From IMG/VR virus record IMGVR_UViG_3300027782_000168, positions 1 through 38,674 of that record: 38,674 bases of DNA; one strand, 5' to 3'. Below, in pieces: positions 29,301-35,624 of this stretch. The first letter of the stretch is position 1; every line of letters begins with the position of its first letter. Origin of the DNA: a virus. Below the pieces are notes generated by a model. The model worked only from the letters and a program-made list of their open reading frames with translations, had not been told where the DNA came from and ran no database searches. The translations under genes were made by a program, and so were the position numbers.

Positions 29301-31270
29301 TTCCAGTTTGCAGAAACAGTCTCACTAAATTTTAAATCGTAAGGTGGAAACCACATTACCCTTCCACCATTTGGACCTCTCTCACATACCGCTAAGTCAG
29401 AAACCGCCAAACCAGGTGTGTTTGATGTCGCCCATGCTAAATTCTCTATTGAGAACATATATTTTTTAGCATAAGCATTATTTACAGTACCAATTAAATT
29501 TGACGAGTCTTGACCTCCTTCTTGTTTATTTGGATACATATTAAGATTGTAAGTCTTATCTAATACAGAATATGAGAATCTTCTATTCTCGGTAACCGTA
29601 CCATCAGTTTTTTGTAAATCATTATACTGAAGATATGGAACGTCTTTAGCAAAAACCCTACAATACTCCGTACCAACTTCTTGTCCTATCGCCCCAACAT
29701 AAGATAATACTTTAGAACCTTTTGTTATTTCTTTATATCCGTCGTTAAATACTTTACTAACTTGGTCAATAGCATTTCCAACATGTTGTAGTCTTCTACC
29801 ACCTTGAGGTTGACTATCAATAATACGTTGAGTATCATCAAGTATTGACCCATCTCTATACTCTCTATTAGTTGACTCTGTAGAGTCATATGACGATGGT
29901 TTAAAGTCTTGGTCTTGATTAGTAATCAATCCACCAACTCCAACTTTCTTACCAGCATTACCTTTGTACTTTGGAGACACCCAAGTAAATCCTCCTTCAA
30001 TACCACCACCATCACTATACGTTGGTCCGTTGGCCCCCAATCTAATTTCTTTACTTGGCCCTTCATATAATTGTGCCAACTCAGAAGGTCCATAAACAGG
30101 AGATTGTAACTCTTGTCCATAAGAGTTAACAGGTAAATCACCACCAGGAGAAAAAACTCTTGACGGGTCAGAAGTTGTTGAGCCGACATAAAAATCACTA
30201 TTGTTTGTTGTAGACCCGACAAGTACTCCTGCAACTCTATCAAATAAAGTTCTATCAAAATTTGGTTTGTATCTATTGTAGTCAATGTTATTGAATAGGG
30301 CGGATTTTTGTCCACCACCCATGTTGTTATACATTATTTGACTACCTGTCTTATCAGCACCTAATAATCTTGTAAAGAACTTACCTGTGGCAGTTTTCTT
30401 AAACGCATTATTAAGTTGTTGAATAGTTGTTGGTTGTTTTGAATTGATACTAGTATCAAAATATGAACCAGGAATTAATGAAAGTGGTATTACACTACCT
30501 GCCAATCGTAACCCAAAATCAGCGGCGGCTGTTATTGGATTTGCCAAAAGGGTAATTTTGTAATTAGGTTCAATTAATGGTACTCTTCCTGTTGCAAGTC
30601 CTAAAATATCCGTTCCACTTCTAACATTAAAAACGTTAGCTCTACCAACTGTATCTTGAATAATTTGTCTGCCAATTCTTTCTTCAAATTCTTTTCTTAA
30701 AGTTTTTGCGCCTAATCTAGCAATATATGAATCCGAACTTAATAATCCATCACTACCTTGAGGGTCTTTATTTAATAATATTGATATTGAACTATAAGAT
30801 GATGGATTAAAGTTTGGATACGGTTGATTATTATATAATCCAATCCCACTTGTTGGTTGGTCTAAACTTGCAAAAAAGTTTGCTGAATCAAGAAGATTAC
30901 TTGACCCATTACTATATGGATTGATTTTTTTCCAATTCTTTGATTCAGGTCCTGCTTGGTCTATAATATGGGCATCTTGAAAACCATACTCACCTTCGTT
31001 AGATTTGGTATTCATTAAAGAACCTGGGTCGGGTACTTGTTCGTACCCACCTTCGTTACCATATTGATTTAATGGATATAATTTGTTTGCAAATGTTGGT
31101 TGGTCAATTAACTGGTCAGGACTATCTTGAACAGATGTATCTGATTGTACATATTCAGTATTGATAGGAAGCGTAGCTTGATTAGGAGACTTAGCATAAG
31201 GTGTTAAGTTTCTCGTAATAAGTTTTTTTCTAAATCCTTCTGTGTTAATTAAATCTAATGGACTACCCAT
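26309..31270 (-). CDS. Giant baseplate protein with OmpA-like segment (1653 aa)
   Basis: The ORF begins at ATG 31270, behind a late-promoter-like element, and lies directly after the tape measure gene. The N-terminal 400 residues are Gly/Asn/Ser-rich with few motifs. Residues about 540-700 contain a tail-tube-like segment (RPEPIYTYASTNRGGSLSWK followed by IIVDHPSVLN), similar to phage baseplate/tail-tip proteins. Residues about 860-940 resemble an OmpA-family peptidoglycan-binding domain: ISIVINGTAS, then YNDKLSARRIESAISYF. Residues about 1055-1200 hold another tail-like domain (PPVLILRVGDFYNTKIIPTS, then GIGVQPMIANITMNFHFVGG). The C-terminal 450 residues are helical and Asn-rich. Position and motifs argue for a baseplate/tube-initiating role (gp48/gp54 place), but I cannot name the family. 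Confidence 0.85.
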   Translation of the reverse strand: MGSPLDLINTEGFRKKLITRNLTPYAKSPNQATLPINTEYVQSDTSVQDSPDQLIDQPTFANKLYPLNQYGNEGGYEQVPDPGSLMNTKSNEGEYGFQDAHIIDQAGPESKNWKKINPYSNGSSNLLDSANFFASLDQPTSGIGLYNNQPYPNFNPSSYSSISILLNKDPQGSDGLLSSDSYIARLGAKTLRKEFEERIGRQIIQDTVGRANVFNVRSGTDILGLATGRVPLIEPNYKITLLANPITAAADFGLRLAGSVIPLSLIPGSYFDTSINSKQPTTIQQLNNAFKKTATGKFFTRLLGADKTGSQIMYNNMGGGQKSALFNNIDYNRYKPNFDRTLFDRVAGVLVGSTTNNSDFYVGSTTSDPSRVFSPGGDLPVNSYGQELQSPVYGPSELAQLYEGPSKEIRLGANGPTYSDGGGIEGGFTWVSPKYKGNAGKKVGVGGLITNQDQDFKPSSYDSTESTNREYRDGSILDDTQRIIDSQPQGGRRLQHVGNAIDQVSKVFNDGYKEITKGSKVLSYVGAIGQEVGTEYCRVFAKDVPYLQYNDLQKTDGTVTENRRFSYSVLDKTYNLNMYPNKQEGGQDSSNLIGTVNNAYAKKYMFSIENLAWATSNTPGLAVSDLAVCERGPNGGRVMWFPPYDLKFSETVSANWKPNDFIGRPEPIYTYASTNRGGSLSWKIIVDHPSVLNVIANKVLSKETNKTRIDSIIESFFAGCRKYDLYELAKKYYTINPNDLFQIQQAITSKELTKEELQYAVSTVATIPQVSQATGGNTSNSELQKFINYGFYFNNDVPSPTTVTYQTTYTNYIGQKDDYRRISPSTAEQTTSFFDNVVTPNKTKIDELIALIEKQLSNSTEGTISIVINGTASALASVTYNDKLSARRIESAISYFKSSPKLQKWLGTRLLVNAGKALGERAEVLVYDAKNKLFVPNISVSCTDGDQDNQAQKKAIYTTKAMACRRAYISSIKSTIQEPIPQPQPQKTTVVTGNVVTKTEVVPVIEEKYVQKDNITKKIVRALISECDYFETIKEETPMVYDNLKEKLKFFQPAFHSTTPEGLNSRLTFLQQCMRPGDTIPTIKSVGGKDVLEYNNATNTAFGAPPVLILRVGDFYNTKIIPTSLSITYENLDINPEGIGVQPMIANITMNFHFVGGSGLKESVDKLQNALTFNYYGNTEMWDERADVTDQSYKVIDKDFLASIGSPAPPTINQADVNNSLSNNNTIGTITGDRITTAGETGTISYTSFMDKFLSETQNYFTNIVNKNREVTRQYNNGVRQLWTVQRNYQKGQFKSNDKETILFGKPINIEQNLNIVFGNFADNITATNSNQDKFMSYISDPTLNLSIKTIRTIKENYLNFVKNKRGTFPNAITQVIQSTVNAEQNYLQYISRANTISYDAVANLGTDGLQVPNANTIVYDITGTNGVFDKTYLNTLNEMGADIDKIQEGLTAFDDMCSIGNTFTYNGTSYKGYFFYGDAGEKTDYSTLMSQVFQPFSLDSNFDNLSFKREYMILSDDVVDIKKYETFKNTIIGNIISDKNNIDNSRVGEGISTLFDNYWVKIARPLFISENNITIAYIDSMERDNLKNFIKFTPFPSKPRVLSYTIGESANKNYQAQLIQSLGATTNINSSTSTWNDLLGGSTAYISKVKLN

Positions 31271-31284
31271 CTATAACGTTTCTT

Positions 31285-31292
31285 AATAAATA
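31285..31292 (-). promoter_or_regulatory. Candidate late promoter element before the 1653-aa gene
   Basis: The coding strand reads CTATTTATTAAGAAACG, matching the element before the tape measure gene in all but two of its positions. It ends 14 bases before ATG 31270. The 51-base gap contains no hairpin. Confidence 0.55.
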
Positions 31293-31321
31293 GGTTGATT
31301 GTATTTTTTTTGAAGTAAAAA

Positions 31322-33151
31322 TTATCTTGTAACTCCCTTCTGCTTGTTTTTTTCTTCAACATAACTGTAAATCATTTCTTTGAATTTTTCACTGTTCAAA
31401 AATTCAGTTAAATATTGAGTACTAACTCCCGACGGTGCGTCTACTTTGAATGTTACCGTGCCAGTATAATCTACGGTTTTATTAATTTGAGAATTAACTT
31501 TTGTTTGCGGTAAACTTGACTGAGTATTTTGGGCTCCAAAAATACTACTTCTTGTTATAGGTTGTGCCTTTTGTCCACCAGCAGGTGTCTGTACTTTAAC
31601 ACTACCACTTTTAGATGCATCTGATGGTGTAAATGTAGTTGCAAATCTTCTAAATTCAGTTTCTAATCCACTACCACCATAAGCACTTTTAGAAGCATCT
31701 TTAAGAACTGTCTTTAATGTATCTAAAGCTTCAGGACCTACATTTTTTGCTTTATTAATTAAATTATCCTCAAACACTTTTAACTTTTGAGAAAAGTCAT
31801 CCGCACTTATTTTTCCTTCACCTTTAAGGGTAAATAAGTCTTTCATTGACTCTAAAGTAGAAGTTACCGCAGTTCTAACTTCTTCAGTCTTTGGTAAGTT
31901 ACGTTGTAAACCTCCAGTTAATCCAGTAGATATTCTTCTAAATCCTTCAACATTACTAGTTACTTGTCTTGCAGATGCCGCGCCATAACTTGGCGCTGCA
32001 AGTATTGCTTTAACATCAGCATTAATTATTTGTAAAACACTTAATTGACTTCTTTGAATATCTTCTAAAGTTTTTGGTGCTTGGTCTTGTTGTTCTCTTA
32101 ATTTTTTTAATTCTTCTTGGGTTACTTCTCCTAATTTTTTTGTTAATTCAACTTCACCTTGGTCATTTTTAATTTGAACAACATAATCATTGCCTTGTTT
32201 TACCGCCAAATTAGCTAAGAATGTCCTATCTTCTTCTCTTTCAAAATTCAAACTTGGACTAATTGTAGAAAGTCTTTTATCTAAATCTGCTGCAGATAAA
32301 GCCATTTTAGATAATTCACCCGCACCAATACCTGTTTCTTTACTAAGTTCTCTTATCGTTAATAAACCTTGAGGGTTAATTCTAAACGATTGTGTTTTTT
32401 CATCAAAATAAGTAAATTGTTTAGTCGCATTTATTAAACTATCTTGAATTGCGCCTGGGTCATTTAAAGCATCGTTCATTAATTTAAGTGGGTCACCTAA
32501 ATCACCAACTGCAACTCCTAATCTTTGGAAAGCCGCAGCCGTATTAATTGCATTCTCAGGACTAATTAACTTATCTGCAAAGTCCAAAGTTGTTTTCATA
32601 TCTATCCTCAACATTGAAGCCTGAGCCGCCATTCTAGTTAATCCCTGAACTCCGTCATTAAAATTAAATTTGGACATTGCATCCATATTCTTTAATACGT
32701 CCGCAGTAACCGTTTTAGAATTTAAACCAATACTTTGAATATAAGCAATGGATTTTTCTAAATTGACTCCAACTTGTGATACGTCGTAACCTACTTGTCC
32801 AAATGCCTCAGTTAATGTCTTGGCATCTGTCCCTAATATTTGAGAAGCTGCAAATATTTTACTTACGGTTTCTTCGTTTGCAATAAGATTTCGTCTTGCA
32901 CCAGCTCCAATACCATCTAATGTTCTTACAACATCAGTTATGGAACCACCTAACCTACTTACACTAGCAACCGATTGAGCAATGGCAACATTCATCTCCT
33001 CAATCCTTACTCTACCTTGAACAAAACTCTTGTTTAACGCATCGGTTGCTGCAACCATTAAACCAATAGTTTCCGCCATAGAACCTAAAGGATTTTTGAA
33101 TTTGTTTGCCGCTTCTTGAAAGCCGTCTAAACTATCATTAATGTCTGCCAT
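31322..33151 (-). CDS. 29: Tail tape measure / gp29-like baseplate hub protein
   Basis: The 609-residue protein (T4 gp29 is 590) is mostly helical with Ala/Ser/Leu-rich segments and few aromatic residues until the end, as in tape measure proteins: GSMAETIGLMVAATDALNKSF near the start, ASVSRLGGSITDVVRTLDGIG, ETVSKIFAASQILGTDAKTL and AAFQRLGVAVGDLGDPLKL. After about residue 510 comes a Gln/Ser/Pro-rich linker and a small beta-helical end (DYTGTVTFKVDAPSGVSTQY ... KFKEMIYSYVEEKNKQKG). It follows tail tube and the gp26-like chaperone, the standard place for a tape measure. It probably sets tail length and is packed inside the tube. A late element and a hairpin precede it. Confidence 0.85.
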   Translation of the reverse strand: MADINDSLDGFQEAANKFKNPLGSMAETIGLMVAATDALNKSFVQGRVRIEEMNVAIAQSVASVSRLGGSITDVVRTLDGIGAGARRNLIANEETVSKIFAASQILGTDAKTLTEAFGQVGYDVSQVGVNLEKSIAYIQSIGLNSKTVTADVLKNMDAMSKFNFNDGVQGLTRMAAQASMLRIDMKTTLDFADKLISPENAINTAAAFQRLGVAVGDLGDPLKLMNDALNDPGAIQDSLINATKQFTYFDEKTQSFRINPQGLLTIRELSKETGIGAGELSKMALSAADLDKRLSTISPSLNFEREEDRTFLANLAVKQGNDYVVQIKNDQGEVELTKKLGEVTQEELKKLREQQDQAPKTLEDIQRSQLSVLQIINADVKAILAAPSYGAASARQVTSNVEGFRRISTGLTGGLQRNLPKTEEVRTAVTSTLESMKDLFTLKGEGKISADDFSQKLKVFEDNLINKAKNVGPEALDTLKTVLKDASKSAYGGSGLETEFRRFATTFTPSDASKSGSVKVQTPAGGQKAQPITRSSIFGAQNTQSSLPQTKVNSQINKTVDYTGTVTFKVDAPSGVSTQYLTEFLNSEKFKEMIYSYVEEKNKQKGVTR

Positions 33152-33168
33152 ATATTAATAGGTTTCTA

Positions 33169-33176
33169 TATAAATA
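33169..33176 (-). promoter_or_regulatory. Candidate late promoter element before the tape measure gene
   Basis: The coding strand reads CTATTTATATAGAAACC, the best form of the consensus. It ends 17 bases before ATG 33151 and abuts the 33178-33206 hairpin, the same hairpin-then-promoter order as at the nrdA/gp25 junction. Confidence 0.55.
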
Positions 33177-33177
33177 G

Positions 33178-33206
33178 AAGAAGGACTAATTTTTTTAGTC
33201 CTTCTT
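33178..33206 (-). terminator. Hairpin at the end of the chaperone ORF, possible terminator
   Basis: Arms 33178-33189 and 33195-33206 give a perfect 12-base-pair stem with a 5-base A loop on the minus strand. The stem includes the last three codons and the stop of the small chaperone ORF. The following minus-strand sequence CTATTTATATAG is only moderately U-rich, so termination may be weak, and mRNA stabilisation is another possible role. Confidence 0.6.
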
Positions 33207-33356
33207 GTTTTCTTCAATCCATTTGTCCAATAAATATTTCCTAATAAAAATTGGCATTTTCTCAAAATCTTGATAAGTTATCTTCATTAAATTATTTAAA
33301 TAATAAAACTCATCAATTTGACCTTTCCTATAATCAGAAGAAAGGACGAAAAAAGT
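33195..33356 (-). CDS. Short +1-frame ORF, probable frameshift extension of the gp26-like chaperone (gpT-like)
   Basis: Between a TAG at 33359-33357 and a TAA at 33197-33195 a frame of 53 codons is open, shifted +1 relative to the gp26-like gene and overlapping its last 23 bases. It reads FVLSSDYRKGQIDEFYYLNN, then LMKITYQDFEKMPIFIRKYL, ending WIEENKKD. The only ATG (33287) would give a 30-residue protein that cuts into the coherent segment before it. The pattern 'YY-L ... F-x-x-MP-x-x-x-R-x-x-L ... E-E-x-K-K' resembles the short T domain of tail-assembly chaperones, which sits directly before the tape measure gene as here. Expression by frameshifting at the T6 tract is an inference; a separately initiated 30-residue protein is the alternative. 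Confidence 0.65.
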   Translation of the reverse strand, partial: TFFVLSSDYRKGQIDEFYYLNNLMKITYQDFEKMPIFIRKYLLDKWIEENKKD

Positions 33357-34077
33357 CTACCCCTAAACCGACATTTACTGTCAATTTTTCTCCTGATGGG
33401 GTCATAACTACTCTTTTCATATCTAATCTTGGTTCATTTTGATTCATAAAGTTTCTAAATTCTTTTGAATCCATAATTGGCATTGACTCAATAAACTTTG
33501 AAATTTCTGCCTTATCTGAACTACCGTTTATTTCTACTATTTCTTTCTGCATTCTCCACGTAATTTTTGGAACAACTCTTCCTTGTGGATATGAGTCTGC
33601 CATTCTTGTGATTTCCATAATTTCGCCATATGATAATGGTTTAACTTTAACAACCGCTTGAGATTTTGATAAAGTTGTTGTAAAAGTTCCATCTTCACTT
33701 GGTGTTTGACCATTAATAATTTGTAATTGGTCTAACAAAACTGTTGTTTGGAATGGTTTGTTTGTTGTTGGGTCTGTAAGATTTAATGTCATTTCAGGTC
33801 CGAAAGCTGTGTTTCTTAAAAAGATTAAGATTGCTTCAATATCCCCTTCAATTAAATCTTCTACCCTCATATCAGGTTCATAGATTTTTGCTCTTAATAA
33901 GTTAAGAGTCAAATCGGCACCACCGCCCATTAATATATTCTCATCTGAGGCAGTTAGATATCCAACTTTTAAAGATTTCTTTTTGTTTTTGTAAAAAATC
34001 CCCCCCGATGGTAAAGGTACCACGTCATGAGGAAGTGTAAAATTTTGTTGACCGTAGTCTGATGTTTGATTGTCCAT
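33334..34077 (-). CDS. 26: gp26-like baseplate hub / tail-assembly chaperone
   Basis: The 247-residue protein (T4 gp26 is 208) has the layout of the T4 baseplate gp26-type family: LPHDVVPLPSGGIFYKNKKKS, then KVGYLTASDENILMGGG, DLIEGDIEAILIFLRNTAFG, and a central beta part (KPFQTTVLLDQLQIING, AVVKVKPLSYGEIMEITRM). The C-terminus (EFRNFMNQNEPRLDMKRV ... VDFFRPFF) precedes the stop at 33336-33334. It lies between tail tube and tape measure, the gpG place in many tailed phages, so it probably keeps the tape measure soluble during tail assembly. The ATG at 34077 is only 8 bases from the gp19 terminator stem; the conserved LPSGG motif begins near residue 22, so no later start is plausible. Confidence 0.75.
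   Translation of the reverse strand: MDNQTSDYGQQNFTLPHDVVPLPSGGIFYKNKKKSLKVGYLTASDENILMGGGADLTLNLLRAKIYEPDMRVEDLIEGDIEAILIFLRNTAFGPEMTLNLTDPTTNKPFQTTVLLDQLQIINGQTPSEDGTFTTTLSKSQAVVKVKPLSYGEIMEITRMADSYPQGRVVPKITWRMQKEIVEINGSSDKAEISKFIESMPIMDSKEFRNFMNQNEPRLDMKRVVMTPSGEKLTVNVGLGVDFFRPFF
33348..33355 (-). promoter_or_regulatory. Candidate programmed frameshift site
   Basis: The minus strand reads C TTT TTT C at the end of the gp26-like gene, in the frame GAC TTT TTT CGT. A tRNA-Phe on the second TTT can slip +1 onto TTC, which enters the small overlapping ORF. A -2 slip within the six T also reaches that frame. A canonical -1 slip does not. Frameshifting would add about 50 residues to the 247-residue chaperone. 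Confidence 0.5.
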
Positions 34078-34085
34078 AAAAAAAT

Positions 34086-34113
34086 AACCGTAAAGTGTTT
34101 ATGCTTTACGGTT
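34086..34113 (-). terminator. Terminator after the tail tube gene, abutting the next start codon
   Basis: Arms 34086-34095 and 34104-34113 form a perfect 10-base-pair stem (AACCGTAAAG with CTTTACGGTT) around an 8-base loop, followed on the minus strand by ATTTTTTTATGG. The U-tract runs into the ATG of the gp26-like gene at 34077. It would end most transcripts of the abundant tail tube mRNA and leave only readthrough for the chaperone. Confidence 0.88.
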
Positions 34114-34167
34114 AAATATAGTATAATAAATTATTTTATAAATGGTTAGACGTATTTTATTAAAAAA

Positions 34168-34656
34168 TCAATAAACTAACACACATCTATCCATTTGTAA
34201 TGTAGCCGTGATTGTTGCTAAAGCGTCTGACTTGTAATCCAATGCGTTAAAGTTAACGTTTGTTAAGAATGTTCCATAAAGAATCCACTTCTCAACAACA
34301 ACTCCAGTTGGGTCTAACATCTCCAAGTCAATATCTTTCTTATAACCTGCTGCATAACCCATACGACCTGTAACAGATTCAGCGTGTAAACGAACCCACT
34401 CCATTAAAGCTTGAGCTGCCGATGGACCGATTGGGTCTCTAAATTGTACGTTGATTGGATTCCATTTGAATCTACCTGCAACGAATGTTGAAGTATTTAA
34501 AAACTGTACCTCTACTGGGTTAATAGCAATCTGTGGTCTTGACGCTGTTTCTACAAACCACTCGTTAATACCTAAACTTGATGGAAACCTTAGAATGAAA
34601 CGATTTTGACGTTTTGGTTCGTAAGGTATCGGCATTTTCATTAATAAATCAGCCAT
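34168..34656 (-). CDS. 19: Tail tube protein gp19-like
   Basis: The 162-residue protein has the length of T4 gp19 (163) and its pattern: PYEPKRQNRFILRFPSSLGI, NEWFVETASRPQI, FKWNPINVQFRDPIGPSAAQ, LMEWVRLHAESVTGRMGYAA, then YKKDIDLEMLDPTGVVVEKW and the closing LYGTFLTNVNFNALDYKSDA. This is the major structural protein of the tail tube, polymerising in hexameric rings on the baseplate. It has its own strong terminator downstream and an A/T-rich late-type element 36 bases upstream, consistent with high late expression. A TAAAATAAC leader just before the ATG fits a non-Shine-Dalgarno host. Confidence 0.95.
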   Translation of the reverse strand: MADLLMKMPIPYEPKRQNRFILRFPSSLGINEWFVETASRPQIAINPVEVQFLNTSTFVAGRFKWNPINVQFRDPIGPSAAQALMEWVRLHAESVTGRMGYAAGYKKDIDLEMLDPTGVVVEKWILYGTFLTNVNFNALDYKSDALATITATLQMDRCVLVY

Positions 34657-34692
34657 GTTATTTTAATTTTTTTGTTTTCTGTGTTTATATCT

Positions 34693-34700
34693 AATAAATA
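34693..34700 (-). promoter_or_regulatory. Candidate late promoter element before the tail tube gene
   Basis: The coding strand reads TATTTATTAGATATAAACA, a weaker copy of the late consensus, 36 bases before ATG 34656. The 96-base gap 34657-34752 is A/T-rich, with no clear terminator hairpin. Confidence 0.45.
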
Positions 34701-34752
34701 TAGTAACTCTCAAAAATTTTTCTATTTACTTTAATTTTGAAAGAATTATTAA

Positions 34753-35583
34753 TTACTTATATTCTTGCTTAATTCCTCCTGCAGTAGAATAAGTTTTAAC
34801 TATATTATCTGGTTTATTTTTAAAATGTTTATTCATTACTTCTACATTTCTTATATCATCATCTGAAAATCCAATACTAGGTTGTTTAGGAATAAAATTA
34901 TTAGATACATCATTCTTTAAAAATGCCTTCTTATTTAATACTCCAGACATACCTTTAATATAAGAAACAAAATCTTCCATCGCTTCTACTTTTGCCTCCT
35001 CAGGATTAACCGCTCCAGAGTCGTCCCCAAAAGAAACAGGGTGGTACTTATTCATCTCTAAATATGACTTGATTAATTCATCATCAGTCATATCGTCTTC
35101 ATCAGCAAATGTTCTATATTTTTTTAGATTCTTAACTAAATGGTCTTTGTCTATTCCATTAAATCCGTCTATAATGTAATTGTAAACGGCTTGTTTTAAT
35201 GTATTAGGATTATGACCTCTCGCAGTAATTATAGAAAAAATTGAACCATTGTTAATAGCTTCTTTAAAATCATTAAATGCGGGACCTAATTTTGCTCTCA
35301 TTGCATCAACTAAAAAGTCTTTGTCACCAGCGGTTTTAAAGTTTTTAAAAGCATCTTCTGCAAAATCAACAATTGTTTCACCTTTGTAATTAAATGGGTT
35401 TTTTCCAATCTCACTTCTATATTCCGCAAAATCTTCAGTACTCATCCCAACTTCATCACCATCTTCAGACTTTAAAATAATCTTTGTTGGCATGTGAACA
35501 ATGTTATCATCCCAATCAAATGCATAGTACTTCATATCTGGAGTACCCTCATTTTTAAATCCTTCTTTAATTTGTTGTTTCAT
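34753..35583 (-). CDS. HAD-superfamily phosphatase-like protein
   Basis: The 276-residue protein shows HAD signatures: motif I FDWDDN (D23 nucleophile, D25 acid/base), motif II SIITARGHN (T120) and motif IV SFGDDSG (D187-D188). The lysine of motif III is not clear; K198 in PEEAKVEAM is a candidate. The cap region between 30 and 110 is acidic and helical. Substrate is unknown; nucleotide or polynucleotide 3'-phosphate removal is a common role of phage HAD enzymes. The N-terminus could start at ATG 35583 or at the internal Met17, which is close to the conserved YYAFDWDDN strand. The C-terminal tail (about 225-276) after the HAD core is unexplained. An enzyme gene between sheath and tail tube is unusual for a T4-like tail cluster. 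Confidence 0.8.
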   Translation of the reverse strand: MKQQIKEGFKNEGTPDMKYYAFDWDDNIVHMPTKIILKSEDGDEVGMSTEDFAEYRSEIGKNPFNYKGETIVDFAEDAFKNFKTAGDKDFLVDAMRAKLGPAFNDFKEAINNGSIFSIITARGHNPNTLKQAVYNYIIDGFNGIDKDHLVKNLKKYRTFADEDDMTDDELIKSYLEMNKYHPVSFGDDSGAVNPEEAKVEAMEDFVSYIKGMSGVLNKKAFLKNDVSNNFIPKQPSIGFSDDDIRNVEVMNKHFKNKPDNIVKTYSTAGGIKQEYK

Positions 35584-35593
35584 ATTGGCTAAA

Positions 35594-35613
35594 GGGGGTA
35601 CATTCGTACCCCC
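35594..35613 (-). terminator. Hairpin between sheath and phosphatase genes
   Basis: Arms GGGGGTAC and GTACCCCC (35594-35601 and 35606-35613) make a perfect 8-base-pair G+C-rich stem with a 4-base loop. It lies 11 bases after the sheath stop. The following minus-strand bases CTTTAGCC are not a good U-tract, so it may be an attenuator, RNA-stability element or processing site rather than a full terminator. Confidence 0.6.
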
Positions 35614-35624
35614 ATTGTATTATT

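Noticed and set aside
33169-33176. T4 late promoters (TATAAATA) firing on the plus strand
   Set aside because: The plus strand does carry TATAAATA at several of these sites, but no plus-strand gene follows them, whereas all precede minus-strand starts; the minus-strand reading is favoured.
33195-33287. Small ORF as an independent 30-residue protein starting at ATG 33287
   Set aside because: The coherent sequence extends about 20 codons further upstream into the overlap with the gp26-like gene, so frameshift fusion is preferred; the separate start is kept only as an alternative.
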